Of a stretch of 64,000 nucleotides of DNA, positions 1 to 13,124 are shown piece by piece. The position numbers were made by a program, and so were the translations under genes. A model generated the notes under the pieces. The model did no database searches. It was not told the origin of the DNA and saw only the letters and a list, made by a program, of their open reading frames with translations. Each line of letters starts with the position of its first letter. Positions within the stretch are counted from its first letter, which is position 1. Source of the DNA: Rosellinia necatrix. Its lineage: Eukaryota > Ascomycota > Sordariomycetes > Xylariales > Xylariaceae. The stretch is taken from assembly GCA_021209875.1 (NCBI GenBank), contig JAGYVD010000001.1, forward strand, positions 1,922,001 through 1,986,000. Direction: 5' to 3'.

Positions 1-729
1 TCTTATCATAAATAGAAATCAAATCTCGAGGCGTGGGATACACCTTGAGTGCCTTGTAGAAGGCGAGCGCAGCGTCAGTTGTGCGTGATACTAAGAATTT
101 CTCTTGTCAGCTGCCTATATCTCGTTTTCGACCACCCGGAACTATTTTGCCGGCAAAACGACCTATCGCCTTGTTCTTTCGTGGGCAAACTACATTGCGA
201 AAGGTGGGAGAGGGGATGATGAAGGGGACCCGGCCTACCGTCACTCGCTAGAATCTCTCCTTGTTGCACATATTCCATGAAGTATTGCTCCTTCTCGTTG
301 ACACCGGTAGGGAACCCCTCCTCCAGAGCGGCATCCACAGCGGCCTGGATTTCACGGCGTCTTTGCTTGCCATTTGTAAGAGCCTCCTCTTTCTCAGCAC
401 GCGCTTGCCGGCGTTCCTCACGCCGTAGGTTCTTTCGGAAATCGGGGTTTGCGCGGCGTTGACGGTCGAAATAAACGGCATAGGCTATCGGAGATACGGT
501 GTTAGTGGCGCTTTCTTGGAAAACGGATGTGGCCGTCCAAAACCCCCCCTCCATGCGGAGACGAAGGGATTCGCGGTTGGCTATGTGTGGACAAGCGAGA
601 TTCCAGTAGTACCGGGGCTGGCCCAGGCTTGGGGTTGTTCAAGACGGTAATTGAACAACTCGACATACCCAATAGGCCCGTCGCCGCCGTGGCAACGGAT
701 ATTGTCGCGATGGTGCTGGCTTGGACCAT
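1..729 (-). CDS. TOM20: Tom20, mitochondrial import receptor subunit (3' end beyond window)
   Basis: Receptor of the TOM complex in the outer mitochondrial membrane; it binds presequences of incoming preproteins. Three exons are visible on the minus strand: 729-669, 484-239 and 90-1, with introns 668-485 (GTATGT...TAG) and 238-91 (GTAGGC...TAG). The splices are fixed by the family sequence: the first joins ...ATGLL to AYAVYFD, the second joins ...EILASD to [13 protein letters not shown]. Residues 1-27 form the N-terminal membrane anchor ([20 protein letters not shown] then AYAVYF). A very basic stretch follows ([17 protein letters not shown]), then the TPR-like receptor helices ([33 protein letters not shown]). 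About 132 residues are present; fungal Tom20 is about 180, so the C-terminus lies off the left edge. It is divergent from EXO84 with about 0.92 kb between start codons. Family identity is confident; the exon borders are inferred from homology known to me and splice consensus. Confidence 0.93.
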
Positions 730-1653
730 TTTTGGAGGAGTAAGAAAAGAAGGCGGGATCGGGACGGCAGGCCAGAGCGAGACGGGCGAACTCAACACTC
801 GGTCCGGCTTCGGTTTGGAGAATACCTATACGATGACGACAATTATGTATGCGGTAGATGGCGGAGATGCAAGGCTCTATCTAGTAGAGCGGGAGAGTAG
901 GTAGCTTAGTGTTGAGAACCTTCACTGGCCTAATTTTTTGCAGGCTTGATAGAGCGGCGATAAGCTGGGCCAGGACCAAGTCGAGACGCAGGTATCTCTG
1001 TGTAAGTACAACTAGGTCTATTAGGTAACTGCTGGGGAGGTAGCGTAAGGTAGGTAGGTACCTGGAACTACTATCTCCTCTACATTGTGCCTACTAACAG
1101 GTAAATAGGGCACTTAAGCATTCGAGGTGCCCAGCGTTGGGTATGCAGTGGTGCCCTAATCCTTGCTCAGTGCATCGAAGGGTTGTGGCTAAGGGTGGGT
1201 CTTTGTTCCTTTAATAGTGACGTTTTTAGGGTGGCCAAGGTAACTAACTAACTGTGTAGGTCCCTAGGTAACCTACTAAGGTACCTAAAAGCAGATACTT
1301 TATGGTACCTCACGGGGTAGCAAATGCTGCTAGTCAGTTATATGGAAAGCAGTTAAGTGGTTTGGATCCGTGAGGTTCAGTACTACAGAACACTTAGGTA
1401 AAGGAAGCATATGCTATCGGCGGCGGGCCTGATCAGTGATAGCGTTCCGTGTTTCGTGTGTTCGACGCTTCTTTAACTACACCTTACTTACTTCATATTC
1501 TCGAGTCTCGACCTTTTTCTGTACAGATACTTTGTCCACACCCATCCTTGCGGGCACCGTAACTGCAACCAGCCGCGCCAATCGAGTGCGTGGGTGCGTG
1601 CTGAGTGTTGTCGCCGTTTAGTACCTCTCGACCGCGTCCGTCCTCGTTGCACC
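730..1653. other. Intergenic region between TOM20 and EXO84 start codons
   Basis: A shared upstream region of 924 bp for two divergent genes. It contains several GGTAGGTA/TACCTA tracts around 1030-1070 and 1250-1310. I see no coding exon. It should contain both promoters and both 5' leaders, but I cannot point to a specific binding site. Confidence 0.6.
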
Positions 1654-3754
1654 ATGTCTGAAGAGCGCAGCAAGATCTCGCTCCGGAAAGGCCCGAAGAG
1701 GAAGACTCGCCCGACAATCAGTGCGCCTAGGCAGATATCGGCTCCGATCCCCGACAACGATGGCCCGACAATACCCAGAAGTACCGGCGGTAGGCCGGCT
1801 GTCATCGCCGGCGATGAACCGCCACCGCCCCGCCAACGGCCGCCTCCCTCGACGGGAGGAAAGACTGGCGACCTCGTCAAGCGGCGGTACTCGACGCGCT
1901 TCAATAACCTGCCCTCGGATTTCGACGCCGAGAAACCACCCGTCCCCGCTATGCCCAACCTCGATCTGTCTAAATATGACCAGCCAGTGAGCTCGCGGCC
2001 ACCACCAACGCGCGGCCCTGGCGGTGCGCCGCCCGCCGTCGATCCAAAGGCGCTACGGGACCCTAGGTTCGTTCCGGACCAGTATGTTGCCGCCATTCTT
2101 AGTGAGGCTACCGAGGATGAAATTAGAGATTACGAGGATGCCCTGCGAAAGTTGAAGGCCCGAGCCTCGAGCGATCTACAGCAAAATGTCTATCAGAACC
2201 GCACGCAGTTTATCAAGATCAGTAAGGAGGCCGAGAAGCTGAAGAGTGAAATGCGCTCCCTTCGCAATCTATTTAAAGAGCTCGAGACCAATACGAACGC
2301 TCTCCGAGCCGCATCCAATAAGGATGGCCCCACTGGAGAGTTCTCCGCCGGTCTGAGCAAAAGAGACAAGCGAAGCTCGGTGGCTGATAGAACCGCGCTC
2401 TGGAACACACAGATGCAAGCATTATATAAAAGCGTCGAGGGCTCACAGAAATTCCTTCCCAATTCCATGGGCAGGCACGTGATTCAGAACGCGGAGCAGT
2501 GGATTGAGTTGGACAACGCGACCTATAAATCTAGGAGATCTATGCAAATCTTCCTGTTGAATGACCACCTCTTAGTTGCCTCACGCAAGAAACGGAAAGT
2601 TGAAAACCCGAACGATACACGTGGGCCGGCCACGAAATTGGTCGCGGATCGCTGTTGGCCCTTGCTAGATATCGAGGTTGTAGATATGGCCGCAACGAGT
2701 GAGGCCTACAGTGGGAGGAACAAGCTCGCCGATGCGATCATGATTCGAGGGGTTGGGCAGGAATCTTTCATCTATCGGACAGAGAAGCCCGAAGACCCAG
2801 AGAAATCAACTTTGCTACTCAACATACGAAAGGCTGTTGAGGAGCTGCGCAAAGGGTTGCAGTCCGAGATGGAGGCAAATAATAAAGCCAAGGAAACAAT
2901 CAATTACTTCGCCTCTCGGGACCCCGGGCTGCTGCAAAAAACGGAGCTGTTGGAGACGCTGTCCGATGTCAAGGACATGCTGATCGAAGTGGATGGAAAG
3001 CAGCAGAATTTGCGTTGGGTCGAAGGTCAGATGGATGAGCTTGACATTGAAATCGCATTGCAACGCTTTAACACGGCAGTTGATCGCGTTGAAAAGCTCA
3101 AGAACCTTGCGCGTGGACTAAAGAGCAACCCGATTGCCCAGGATTTCATCAATTTTAAAGTGGAAGAAAGAAGCTCCAAGCTCGCCGGGTTTATCATCAG
3201 AGAACTTGTGGAAACGCACGATAAATCACAGAAAACGAAGCGTAACGTGGGCTGGCTGAACAGGCTAGGGTTCGAAGACCAGGCAAGAGAAGCGTACCTC
3301 GAAGCCCGGGGTAACTTGATCCAAAAACGATGCAGGTAGGTTGCCCGATCCACCACAGCACGTTTTGCTTGAACATGGACAGTTTATTAACGCGCTTCAC
3401 AGACAATGTATCTTCCAGGGCGACCTGCACCTTTACATATGGCAGTTGTCGTTTGTCTATTTCTCCATCATCAGAAACACAGTTAGCTGCTTCCAGGGTT
3501 GCTTCCCCCAGACTATGATGAGCGCGTGTGTTAAGTGGGCCAAGGAAGAGGTCGACGCGTTCAATACAACCCTCTGCAGGCAGTTGAGTAGCACAGAGCG
3601 TGGCGGCGAGGTATGGAATCGGTGCATGGAGCGTGCCAAGACCCATGCCCAGATGCTCGAGGTGGTTCAGCTTGACTTCAGAGACCTCGTAGGAAGAGAG
3701 GTCCCGCAGGGTAGCACGCGCCATGCTGGCCCGGTTGGGCTCGGCCTTACATAA
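1654..3754 (+). CDS. EXO84: Exo84, exocyst complex subunit
   Basis: Subunit of the octameric exocyst that tethers secretory vesicles to the plasma membrane at sites of polarised growth. Two exons: 1654-3335 and 3403-3754, with a 67-nt intron (GTAGGT...CACAG). Joining gives ...QKRCR|QCIFQGDLHLYIW, matching the family. The product is 677 residues, normal for fungi. The start at 1654 has an ACCATG context; the open frame extends back to 1594, but conserved fungal Exo84 begins near MSEERSKISLRKG. Residues 1-135 are basic and proline-rich (VKRRYSTRFNNLPSDF at about 75-90). A Vps51/Exo84 N-terminal coiled coil spans about 140-222, a PH-like domain about 270-400, and the Exo84 C-terminal helical region about 415-650 (SSTERGGEVW, LDFRDLVGREV). 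Nothing looks broken. Confidence 0.95.
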
Positions 3755-5848
3755 CGAATGCCAGCAGACGAGCCATGGTCTCTATAATAACCAGTCTGGG
3801 TAGATAGCGGCTCCCCCAGTCCGCATACATACCCTAGATGGGCGGGATCCGAGCGAGCATGATTTATCCCAGAGGTTGTCGACATGACCTTGCTCGAGCA
3901 GTACCTTGAGTCATTGTCATTGCCTTGTGTGTCGACCTCTGGATGCCTATCGGGACACCTTATCGGCATTTAACGGTATTTAACGGCGATGCCACAAGAC
4001 ACACATTATCCTTGCCGCTTGTCAGATGGAAAAGGCGCGAGGCGAACCGTAGGTGCGGCAGTGCTATCCCGACACAAGGCACGGTGTGGGGAGCTGGCCA
4101 GTGGCAAGCGAAGTCCCCATTTTGTAACGGCAAGGTAGACTTACAGCGCCGCGTTCAATCTGGACCCGGGTGCAATCACATAGTCCACCGCTGGGTTTGC
4201 CATTCATCCACGTCGTGCGTTTGACATTTCTGTGAGGGGCGGTAGACTCTGGACCGAGACGAGATGCTGTATATCATGTGCTAAAATGGGATTGTTTTGG
4301 CAAGGTGCGGGTACCGATGTATATATCTATCTATATTCACTACGACTATATGCTATAGCAGGTATTTGATAAGACCCGATAGGAAGGTCAAGTAGGTAGG
4401 TTACCTGCCTACAGGCACTTAGATAGATGCATGCGAGGAACGTATATACCTAGTACCTGGCAATACCGAGGTCGCAGCAGTGACATCTGAATGAAAGAGC
4501 CGCACGTTAAGCGAGCTGGGAACGGATTTCATCATTATTCATTATTCGAGGATTGAGTTGCGCTCGCCTCCACTCGACTCAGTACTCTCTGCCTCTGCCC
4601 GCTCTTGTCATATACACTACTACTGGGCAGACTAGGTAGGTAGTTATTAACTACCTACTGCAGTGTGCCTAGGTGGGTTAGATAAAGCTAACATCCATCG
4701 AGTCGAGCAGTGCCACAGGGAGGCAAGAGGGGGTTAGATTAGGTAAGAAGTGGGTAGGTGCCTACAGGGTGCACTTAGGTAGGTAGGTAGGTACGGTAAG
4801 TGGCAAGTAGGTAATAATAAGGTAGGTAGTTTGGCTAGGTAGGTACTTTGAGATACCTATCTACGTTCCTTGTCCAGCCCTGCCAACAAGCTAAGAGCCG
4901 GCAAAATGCAGGTATCTCCTCGGTGCCTTGTCGACCTCGATCCCGCCAACCTACGAATTCCCTGCCTCTCGTGAAAACAACATCACAATCCCGTCGTCCC
5001 CTTTACCTTGCCCCCCCACCACACCTCAACGAACAAGGCCCTCCCTACATCGGTTGACCGACGACGGCGACAGCAGACGGCGACAGCAGGCGGCGACAAC
5101 CATCAGACTGCTGCTGCGTGCCCCATCTAGCATTGTTTTTATTATTATTCGGTTCTTTTTTTTTTCTCTCTTTTTTTTTTTTTGCTCTGCCCGATTGATG
5201 GATCGATTGATGGATCGAGTTATCTACACCACCTAGATAGGAGCATCAGATACGATCACCAGATACGACCCGTAGATACGGTCAGTAGATACGACGCTGC
5301 GCACACGACACGACCCCGGCATCCCGTGTGCTCCCCTCCCACAACGCACCGTGACGACGATACCCAATCCACACCCAAAACCCGTCAGACCAACCCAGGT
5401 CGGCCCCTCCCCACCTCCTAGCTCAAACCTGCTGTTGCTGCTACTGCCTACTGCCACCATCGCGCGTGTGTGCCCGATAGCGACATCATCGTTCGCCGTG
5501 TTCATCCAAACACCAAACAACGGAGAGAGAAGAAAAAAGAAGAAGACGACCACGACCACGACCACGAAGACGAAGACGACGAAGACGAAGGAGAAGCTTA
5601 GAAGCGACAGCGGCACCAGCGTAGCGCAACCACAAGCAACCACAAGCAACCACCACCACCACCATCACCACCATAGCCACAGTTCCAGCTATACCCATAT
5701 CATACCGTCCCGACCCTCTTCCACTCCTCGCCCTTCTGCCGTTGTCGCCTCGAGGCCACAATAACCCCCCGTATCCCCGCGCCTGGCTCTCAATTGATCC
5801 ACGCCCCCTCCCCGCTGCCATTGCCAGACACTCCCCCCGCCAGCCAAC
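3755..5848. other. Intergenic region and probable long 5' leader of the PP2A gene
   Basis: No supported coding exon. From about 4380 to 4850 it is dense in GGTAGGTA/TACCTA palindromic tracts. From about 4900 to 5848 it becomes C- and A-rich, with a T-rich tract (5157-5183), GACGAC/ACGACC-type trinucleotide runs (about 5545-5600) and a CAC run (5650-5674). That composition is typical of a long leader of a highly expressed fungal gene, so much of 4.9-5.85 kb is probably the PP2A promoter and 5' UTR. This assignment is inference. Confidence 0.5.
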
Positions 5849-7575
<1,727 letters not shown>

Positions 7576-8590
7576 GCGTTTCGCATAATTCGTTACATGA
7601 CCCAAGACGACGCGTGGTCCAAGGTTTCAACCGCCATCTCCAGGGCCGAAAGTTTAAATTATTGGCGTGGCTACCCAACGTCCCGTCTCATGTACGATTG
7701 CTCAAGCTACTGGGATGACGCTCATCCTAGGTCGCTGAGGTGCCATCTTGGGCCGCTATGATACCCTGAAGAACCATCCTGCCATCATCTGTTGAAGGCT
7801 CACGTCTCACTCTAGCATAAGGAGAAAACCTACCCAAAGAGATACAGGGCGTCTAGATTTCCCCATCAATAGAGAGAACTTTTGATGTTAAATGAAACAG
7901 AACCCTTGCATGCCTATCTAGATGTGACAGCCCTGGTCTGTTCGTTAGAGCCGGATATATCCATGCAAGGAATGCAACCAAGTCGGCACGGTAAAACTCA
8001 TTTTTTATCGGTTTGCTACTGTTATTCTTAGACCCCTTGAAACAATTCATTGAATGATATTTGACAGGTCATACTGAGTATAATCGAGTCCAGGGTACTA
8101 ATGGCAACAGGAAAAAAAAGGGGGTATTAATATCTTGCTTTTGTCTACCAAAGTAATTTCAAAATTGACATGTCATGTACCAAAAAAAAAAAAAAAAAAA
8201 ACCAAGTTCATTATAACCTATCCTTGACACCGAAACTCCGCTTACATCCGAACACATCCCCCCAGGGAATATAAAAATGGTTATACGTATTGACGATAGC
8301 GGTGATATTACCTGGATACTACAACCAGGCTGTGAAATAGGGGTAACATATCTAGTTGTTAAAATAATCCGCTGAAGCAGGAGGAGGTCTTCACGGATCC
8401 GCGGGTCTGCTAATTGGTTGCTCTGCATCCATAACCCCCCCCCACCCATGGCACATAACCGAGACGTGTTGGCGACCAGCCTGTTCCGTCTCAAAGGAAA
8501 AACTTGCTTCTATGTTTAGAGAGAAGAGAGGCGTCAAAGGCCTCAGGAGGGAGGGGGGTAGGGGGTAGGGTCGGGGAGCTAGGACTTTAT
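7576..8590. other. Region between convergent PP2A and DUF3112 genes
   Basis: About 1 kb between the stop of the PP2A gene and the stop of the minus-strand DUF3112 gene. It should contain both 3' UTRs. A run of 20 A's at 8182-8201 is the most visible feature. I see no exon on either strand. Confidence 0.5.
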
Positions 8591-10819
8591 CTATATCCAG
8601 CCCCCCTCGATGTTCTCATTCTCGGCCCCTTTGTTGCCCCGGCTCGATGTCCGACCGCTGCCGGGGCGGTAATGCTGGTGGTGGAGGTGGTGGAGGTGCT
8701 GGTTGTTATTATTATTATTATGGTTGTTATTGTTGTGAGTGGCGGCGCTGCTGCAGCGGCTGGCGACGGGATCGCTCACGGACGGCCAGACGGCGGCGGC
8801 GGCGTCCAGGTGGATCTGCTCGTCGGACGTGAAGGCCTGGCCGGGCTGCATCATGGAGAACGGGTAGGGGTAAAACCTGCGCTGGTGGTGGTGGTGGTCG
8901 CCTCCGCCCCCGCCCCCGCCTTTCAGATACGCAATCTCGGGCTCCTGGATGCCGCAGCAAGTGCTGCTGCCGTTCGTCTCGGCGCCCCAGTGGCCCGAGG
9001 ACCTGTTATCGCCGCCTCCGCCTCCGGCGCCACCGCCACCATTGCCGTCGACGGGCGAGTAGCTCACGACGGGCGACGGCGACGACGCGGCGAGGGCGGC
9101 GGCGGCAGCGGCGTCTTCGGTGAGGCTGTCGCCCGCGCTGGATAGGTATACCGACGACGGCGCGGTCGGACCAAAGACGCGCGGTGAGACCCACGACGCC
9201 CGGAACGGCCACGGCACGCTGTCCCAAGCGCCGCCGACGGACCCGTACGTCTGCGTCTGGGCGTCGCGGAGGCCGCTGTCGGACGACCTGGCGGTGTCTG
9301 CGGTCTGTCGCTGCTGTTGCTTTTCGTCACTTTCGACGTTGGTATCCTTGCCTTTCCCCTTGTCGGAGCCCTTGTGGTCTAGGTCATCGTACAGGGGCAG
9401 GGTTGTCTTCTCGCTGCCACCCTCGTTGCCGCTTCCGCTTCCGTTATCACTACCGCCACCACCACCACCACAAATGCCAAGCTTGGCGAATTTTTCAGGA
9501 TTTTTCTCGCTACTGGTGCTGCCGCCGCCGCCACATTCTCCCCCTCCTTCACCGCCGTCGCCGTCGGACAACGACGGCCGCTCGACCCGCCGCACGCCCT
9601 TGCCGTAGTCGCCGGGAGCCGCGGCGCCGTCGGGCACGATGAAGCGGCGGTCGAAGCGCGAGAAGAGGTAGACGGCGGAGATGAGGAGGTCGATGACGTA
9701 GTTGAAGCAGTAGTAGCAGGCGCGGCTGTGGTACCAGGCCGGGTCGGCGGCGGGGCGCGGGGTCGCGTAGGCGGTGCCGACGCGGAAGCCGGCGCCGAGG
9801 GTGGCGAGGGCGGAGGCGAGTAGGAGCAGGCGGACCTTGGAGCGCCAGCGGCCGGCGCCGAACTTCTCGACGCGACGGGCGCGGGGCAGCAGGGCGGCGA
9901 GGGCGACGACCGGCAGCGGCAGGAAAGCGAGCGCGGCCATGTAGGTGCCGGCGGCGAGCTGGGCGGCGCGGTCGGCGCGGCGCGTGGCCGGGTCCAGCGT
10001 GAAGACAGACTGCACGGTCACGGCGACGGCGACGAGCAGCGAGGCAACGACGCCCGCGACGAGCAGGCGGAACGCGAGGGTCACGCCACGGTGCCAGCCC
10101 ACGGCCGGGTGGTAGGCGCGCACGACGCGCTGCGCGAGCAGCAGGTCAATGACGAGCACGAGCACGCTGCCCGTCTGCGTCAGGATACCCGAGGCTACGG
10201 CGACGTCGGGGTCCCGCGGGTGCGCCGCCCACGCGGCCCGCACGGCCAACGCCACGCTGCGCAGCGCACATAGCGCGAACAGCATTCCCGAGAACAGGAA
10301 TTTCAGCCCCGCGCGCTTGTTGAGCTGCAGCACCGTCATGTGCGCCGCCGCCGACGCCGCGAACAGCGCCAGAAGCACCGCCGCGATCGCCGCGTCCGGC
10401 ACCACCGCCGGCACCCCGCCCACCACCGCCGTCATCGGCGCGTAGGGCGGCCCGTGTTGTGCCGGGTTCACCTGTGCGCGTCGCCTTGTTAGCTTGGACT
10501 CCGGGCTAATGTTGGGGGAGACTGCGAGGGGACAGCAGGTTAGGGGGGGGAGGGGGGGGAGGAGAAAGTGTCCCAGAGTATTACACATCTAACACTTCCG
10601 TTTTCCCACCCAAGCCCATGAGCCGGCACGCCCTCTTTTAGATACCATGTTACTTGCCACCAGGTATTAAGGCGAGGGAATGGTAGCAACAGGTGTACGT
10701 ACGGGATGTGTTATGGGTGCCGAGGCGCCTGGCTCCGGGCTCGGGAACACCGTCCAGTTCCCTGCGGCGACATCTCTCCTAGCGAGTACTATGCCACCCC
10801 TTCTACTATGCATGATCAT
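8591..10819 (-). CDS. DUF3112-family multi-pass membrane protein
   Basis: Function unknown; the family is fungal-specific and predicted to be a polytopic membrane protein. Proposed exons: 10819-10703 (39 codons) and 10471-8591, with a 231-nt intron with donor GTACGT, branch CTAAC and acceptor CACAG. This gives 665 residues. The open frame also continues upstream to an ATG at 10588, but that segment reads like intron 3' end, so I prefer the spliced start. Family signatures: HGPPYAP (about 45-51), HMTVLQLNKRAG, YHPAVGWHRG, TLDPATRR, RVEKFGAGRWRSKVRLL, PAWYHSRACYYCFNYVIDLL and FDRRFIVPDG. About seven hydrophobic segments lie between residues 55 and 310. The rest (about 330-665) is low-complexity: Gly-rich, Ser-rich, then His/Asn runs near the end. 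The membrane-domain DNA is strikingly GC-rich, with almost all codons ending in G or C. Exon 1 is an inference; the main exon is secure. Confidence 0.85.
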
Positions 10820-12447
10820 GACTTCCCCACTCGCAATCTCGTGCTCAGACGCTTTCTCCGGCGTCTCCCACCGCGTCTCGAGATCTAGGTGAATTGACGT
10901 GCTGCAGAGGGGTCTTCATTCGTCCCCTCCCCAGTTTGCTGACTAGATCTGCAGATGGCCGGATATTGTTGGGGCACAGAATTTTGGTTTCTGGCCGCGC
11001 CAGGGGCAGTTCTGTTTGTGACGTGCAGAAGGCTACCACCGGCCCTCCGATTTGGACTTGTCGTCGAGGAAGCGGACAGGGCGGTAACGATTTAGAGACC
11101 GAGGGTGGCCACAAGCAATAAGGCTGGGAGATGATAACCCATCTGTCGACCTTCGCTGAGAGGAGATTGGTAAGAGTAGAGACGAGCCAAAATCAAATCC
11201 GGATGTTGAGAAGACCAGGAAAGAAACAATAGAATCAAGATCCGGGGGAAACCAAGGGGTCAAAAGCGCTGCTTTTGGACTTCTAAGTACCTAGATTGCA
11301 TACGGATCCCGGATAGTTTGTTGTTCACGTTCTAGGTCCCGCATGCTCTGCATTGCAGTTGTAATTGAACCTATTTCTCCTTCGCCCTGCTTTAGTCGCC
11401 ATCAGACGCCTCCGTCTTCTGGTACCATAAGGTTACCTCTCTAGCATCTACCTAGTAAGGTCGCCGTCTGCGAAACCTAGAACCGGCGGGCCATGGACTG
11501 CGAATTAAGCCGGGCTCCGACCACCGCAATTCTTTTTCTTATCATGCCATCCTGCCTGACATACCCCCTAGTCGAATTAATCGGGTCTCAAGCAGCTACG
11601 ATGCACGCAACGAAAGCATTTACTCCCTCAAGGTTGTCATCGATAGAGCGTGCAAGGCTGCATGCAAAGACACGACGTCAATGATTGGTATCAGTGGCGA
11701 TTCCTATTGGTACGTGCGGCAACTCTGCCAAGAGAAATATTGCATCTGTATAGAGCTGTAACTTCTATACTGCATATTCCGCCCATCTCTGATACGAAGT
11801 GTAGGTATAGGGTGGTTCGATATATCACACCCACGCGTACCATCATAGCCTGTACACGACGCAGTCACACGACGCAGACAGCATTTTGCCGGGAGAATGG
11901 AACGCGCAAGCCGTCACGCATTCCAGAGACGAGTGTAGGCGCGATTCTTAGGAGTCCAATGTTCGCACTACATAGATGCCGGGTAACCTGGGAGGCTAAA
12001 TCGGCGTTGCCTCGTACATGGCACCACCCGAGATAGAAGATAGAAGAGGCAAAGCGACTATTCAGCTAGCGTTTCGCCAATCAAGGGGGGTGAGGGAACA
12101 GAAATAGGATGGTATATAAGATGATAAGGGGGGGGGATCGGGTACGATCACGTTCGATCCCGAATCTTATTCCACGTGTGTAGGCTGTCGGCCGGACCTG
12201 GCACAGCGTCAATATATGCCGATATATGGTGTCACCAATAGGCATGCATCGGATCCTCAACATCTTTGCTCCGCCAAGCTAGTTTAGTATGGTCAGTACA
12301 GTCGTGTGAGGGGGACGGGGAAGTAGTTGTCGGCAGCTAAGTGTAGGGCAACAGCCCTTTTATATCCGATAATAGGAGTTGAGGAGAGATGGATGAAATG
12401 GCTGGTATGGCGAGAATGGAATCAGAGGAGGCCATGGCCATGGGTGT

Positions 12448-12487
12448 GATGCGTGGGATGCGTGGGATGCGTAGGATGCGTAGGATG
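12448..12487. repeat. Minisatellite, 10-bp unit, about four copies
   Basis: The unit GGATGCGTGG repeats in tandem with one variant (GGATGCGTAG). It lies in non-coding DNA. Confidence 0.8.
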
Positions 12488-13090
12488 TCCGTATCCGCGG
12501 TAATTGGTCTGATACGTATGTGACATATCGTGCATGCTTCTACACCCACCAAATCCAGGATGGTGGGAGGACAGTGGGCGACGGCATGCCTTATTCCATC
12601 CCTATCCTTCTGATGGCTGGTAAGTTATATGTATATCATATCTGATCCCCCCCTTCGGAATAAAGCTTTCGCCGAAGCCCCAAATACCTACCGCACGAAA
12701 TCTTGGCGCTTCCATGTTCGGTGACGATAAAAGACGCCCAGTTTGGAACGGCAATCAACAGGGAGTCTGACAACACCGACTCTTGCAGGTCATAGGAGCG
12801 AGCATCCACGTCACACAGATCTCAGCCAATCCTCGCTCACGGCAGGAGAAAAAGAAATAAAGGTGAGCAAGCCAAAGCCGAGACAATGCAAGGTGTCCAA
12901 AACACAGCACGCGGTGCCCTCGTCATCTCATTGGACCGCGTCCGTTCGATCCTCGTCGTCTTAGTTCAGAGGGGCGTTTTAATGTCAAATAACAAGAGCC
13001 GTAATGAACTTGTGGTGATGGTTTGCGGATTCTCGGGCATATGAAATGAGGAGACAAGAAGCTGGAGCACTAGGATGTTCAACATAGGCC

Positions 13091-13124
13091 TAGGTAGGTA
13101 GGTAGGTAGGTAGGTAGGTAGGTA
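13091..13124. repeat. (GTAG)n tetranucleotide repeat
   Basis: About eight uninterrupted GTAG units. This is one of the longest examples of the GTAG/CTAC tracts scattered through the intergenic DNA of this window. Confidence 0.9.

Noticed and set aside
1488..2096. 202-codon minus-strand open frame
   Set aside because: Antisense to the N-terminal part of EXO84.
8504..9145. 213-codon plus-strand open frame
   Set aside because: It is the antisense shadow of the low-complexity tail of the DUF3112 gene; its Val/Gly/Ala richness comes from the opposite strand.
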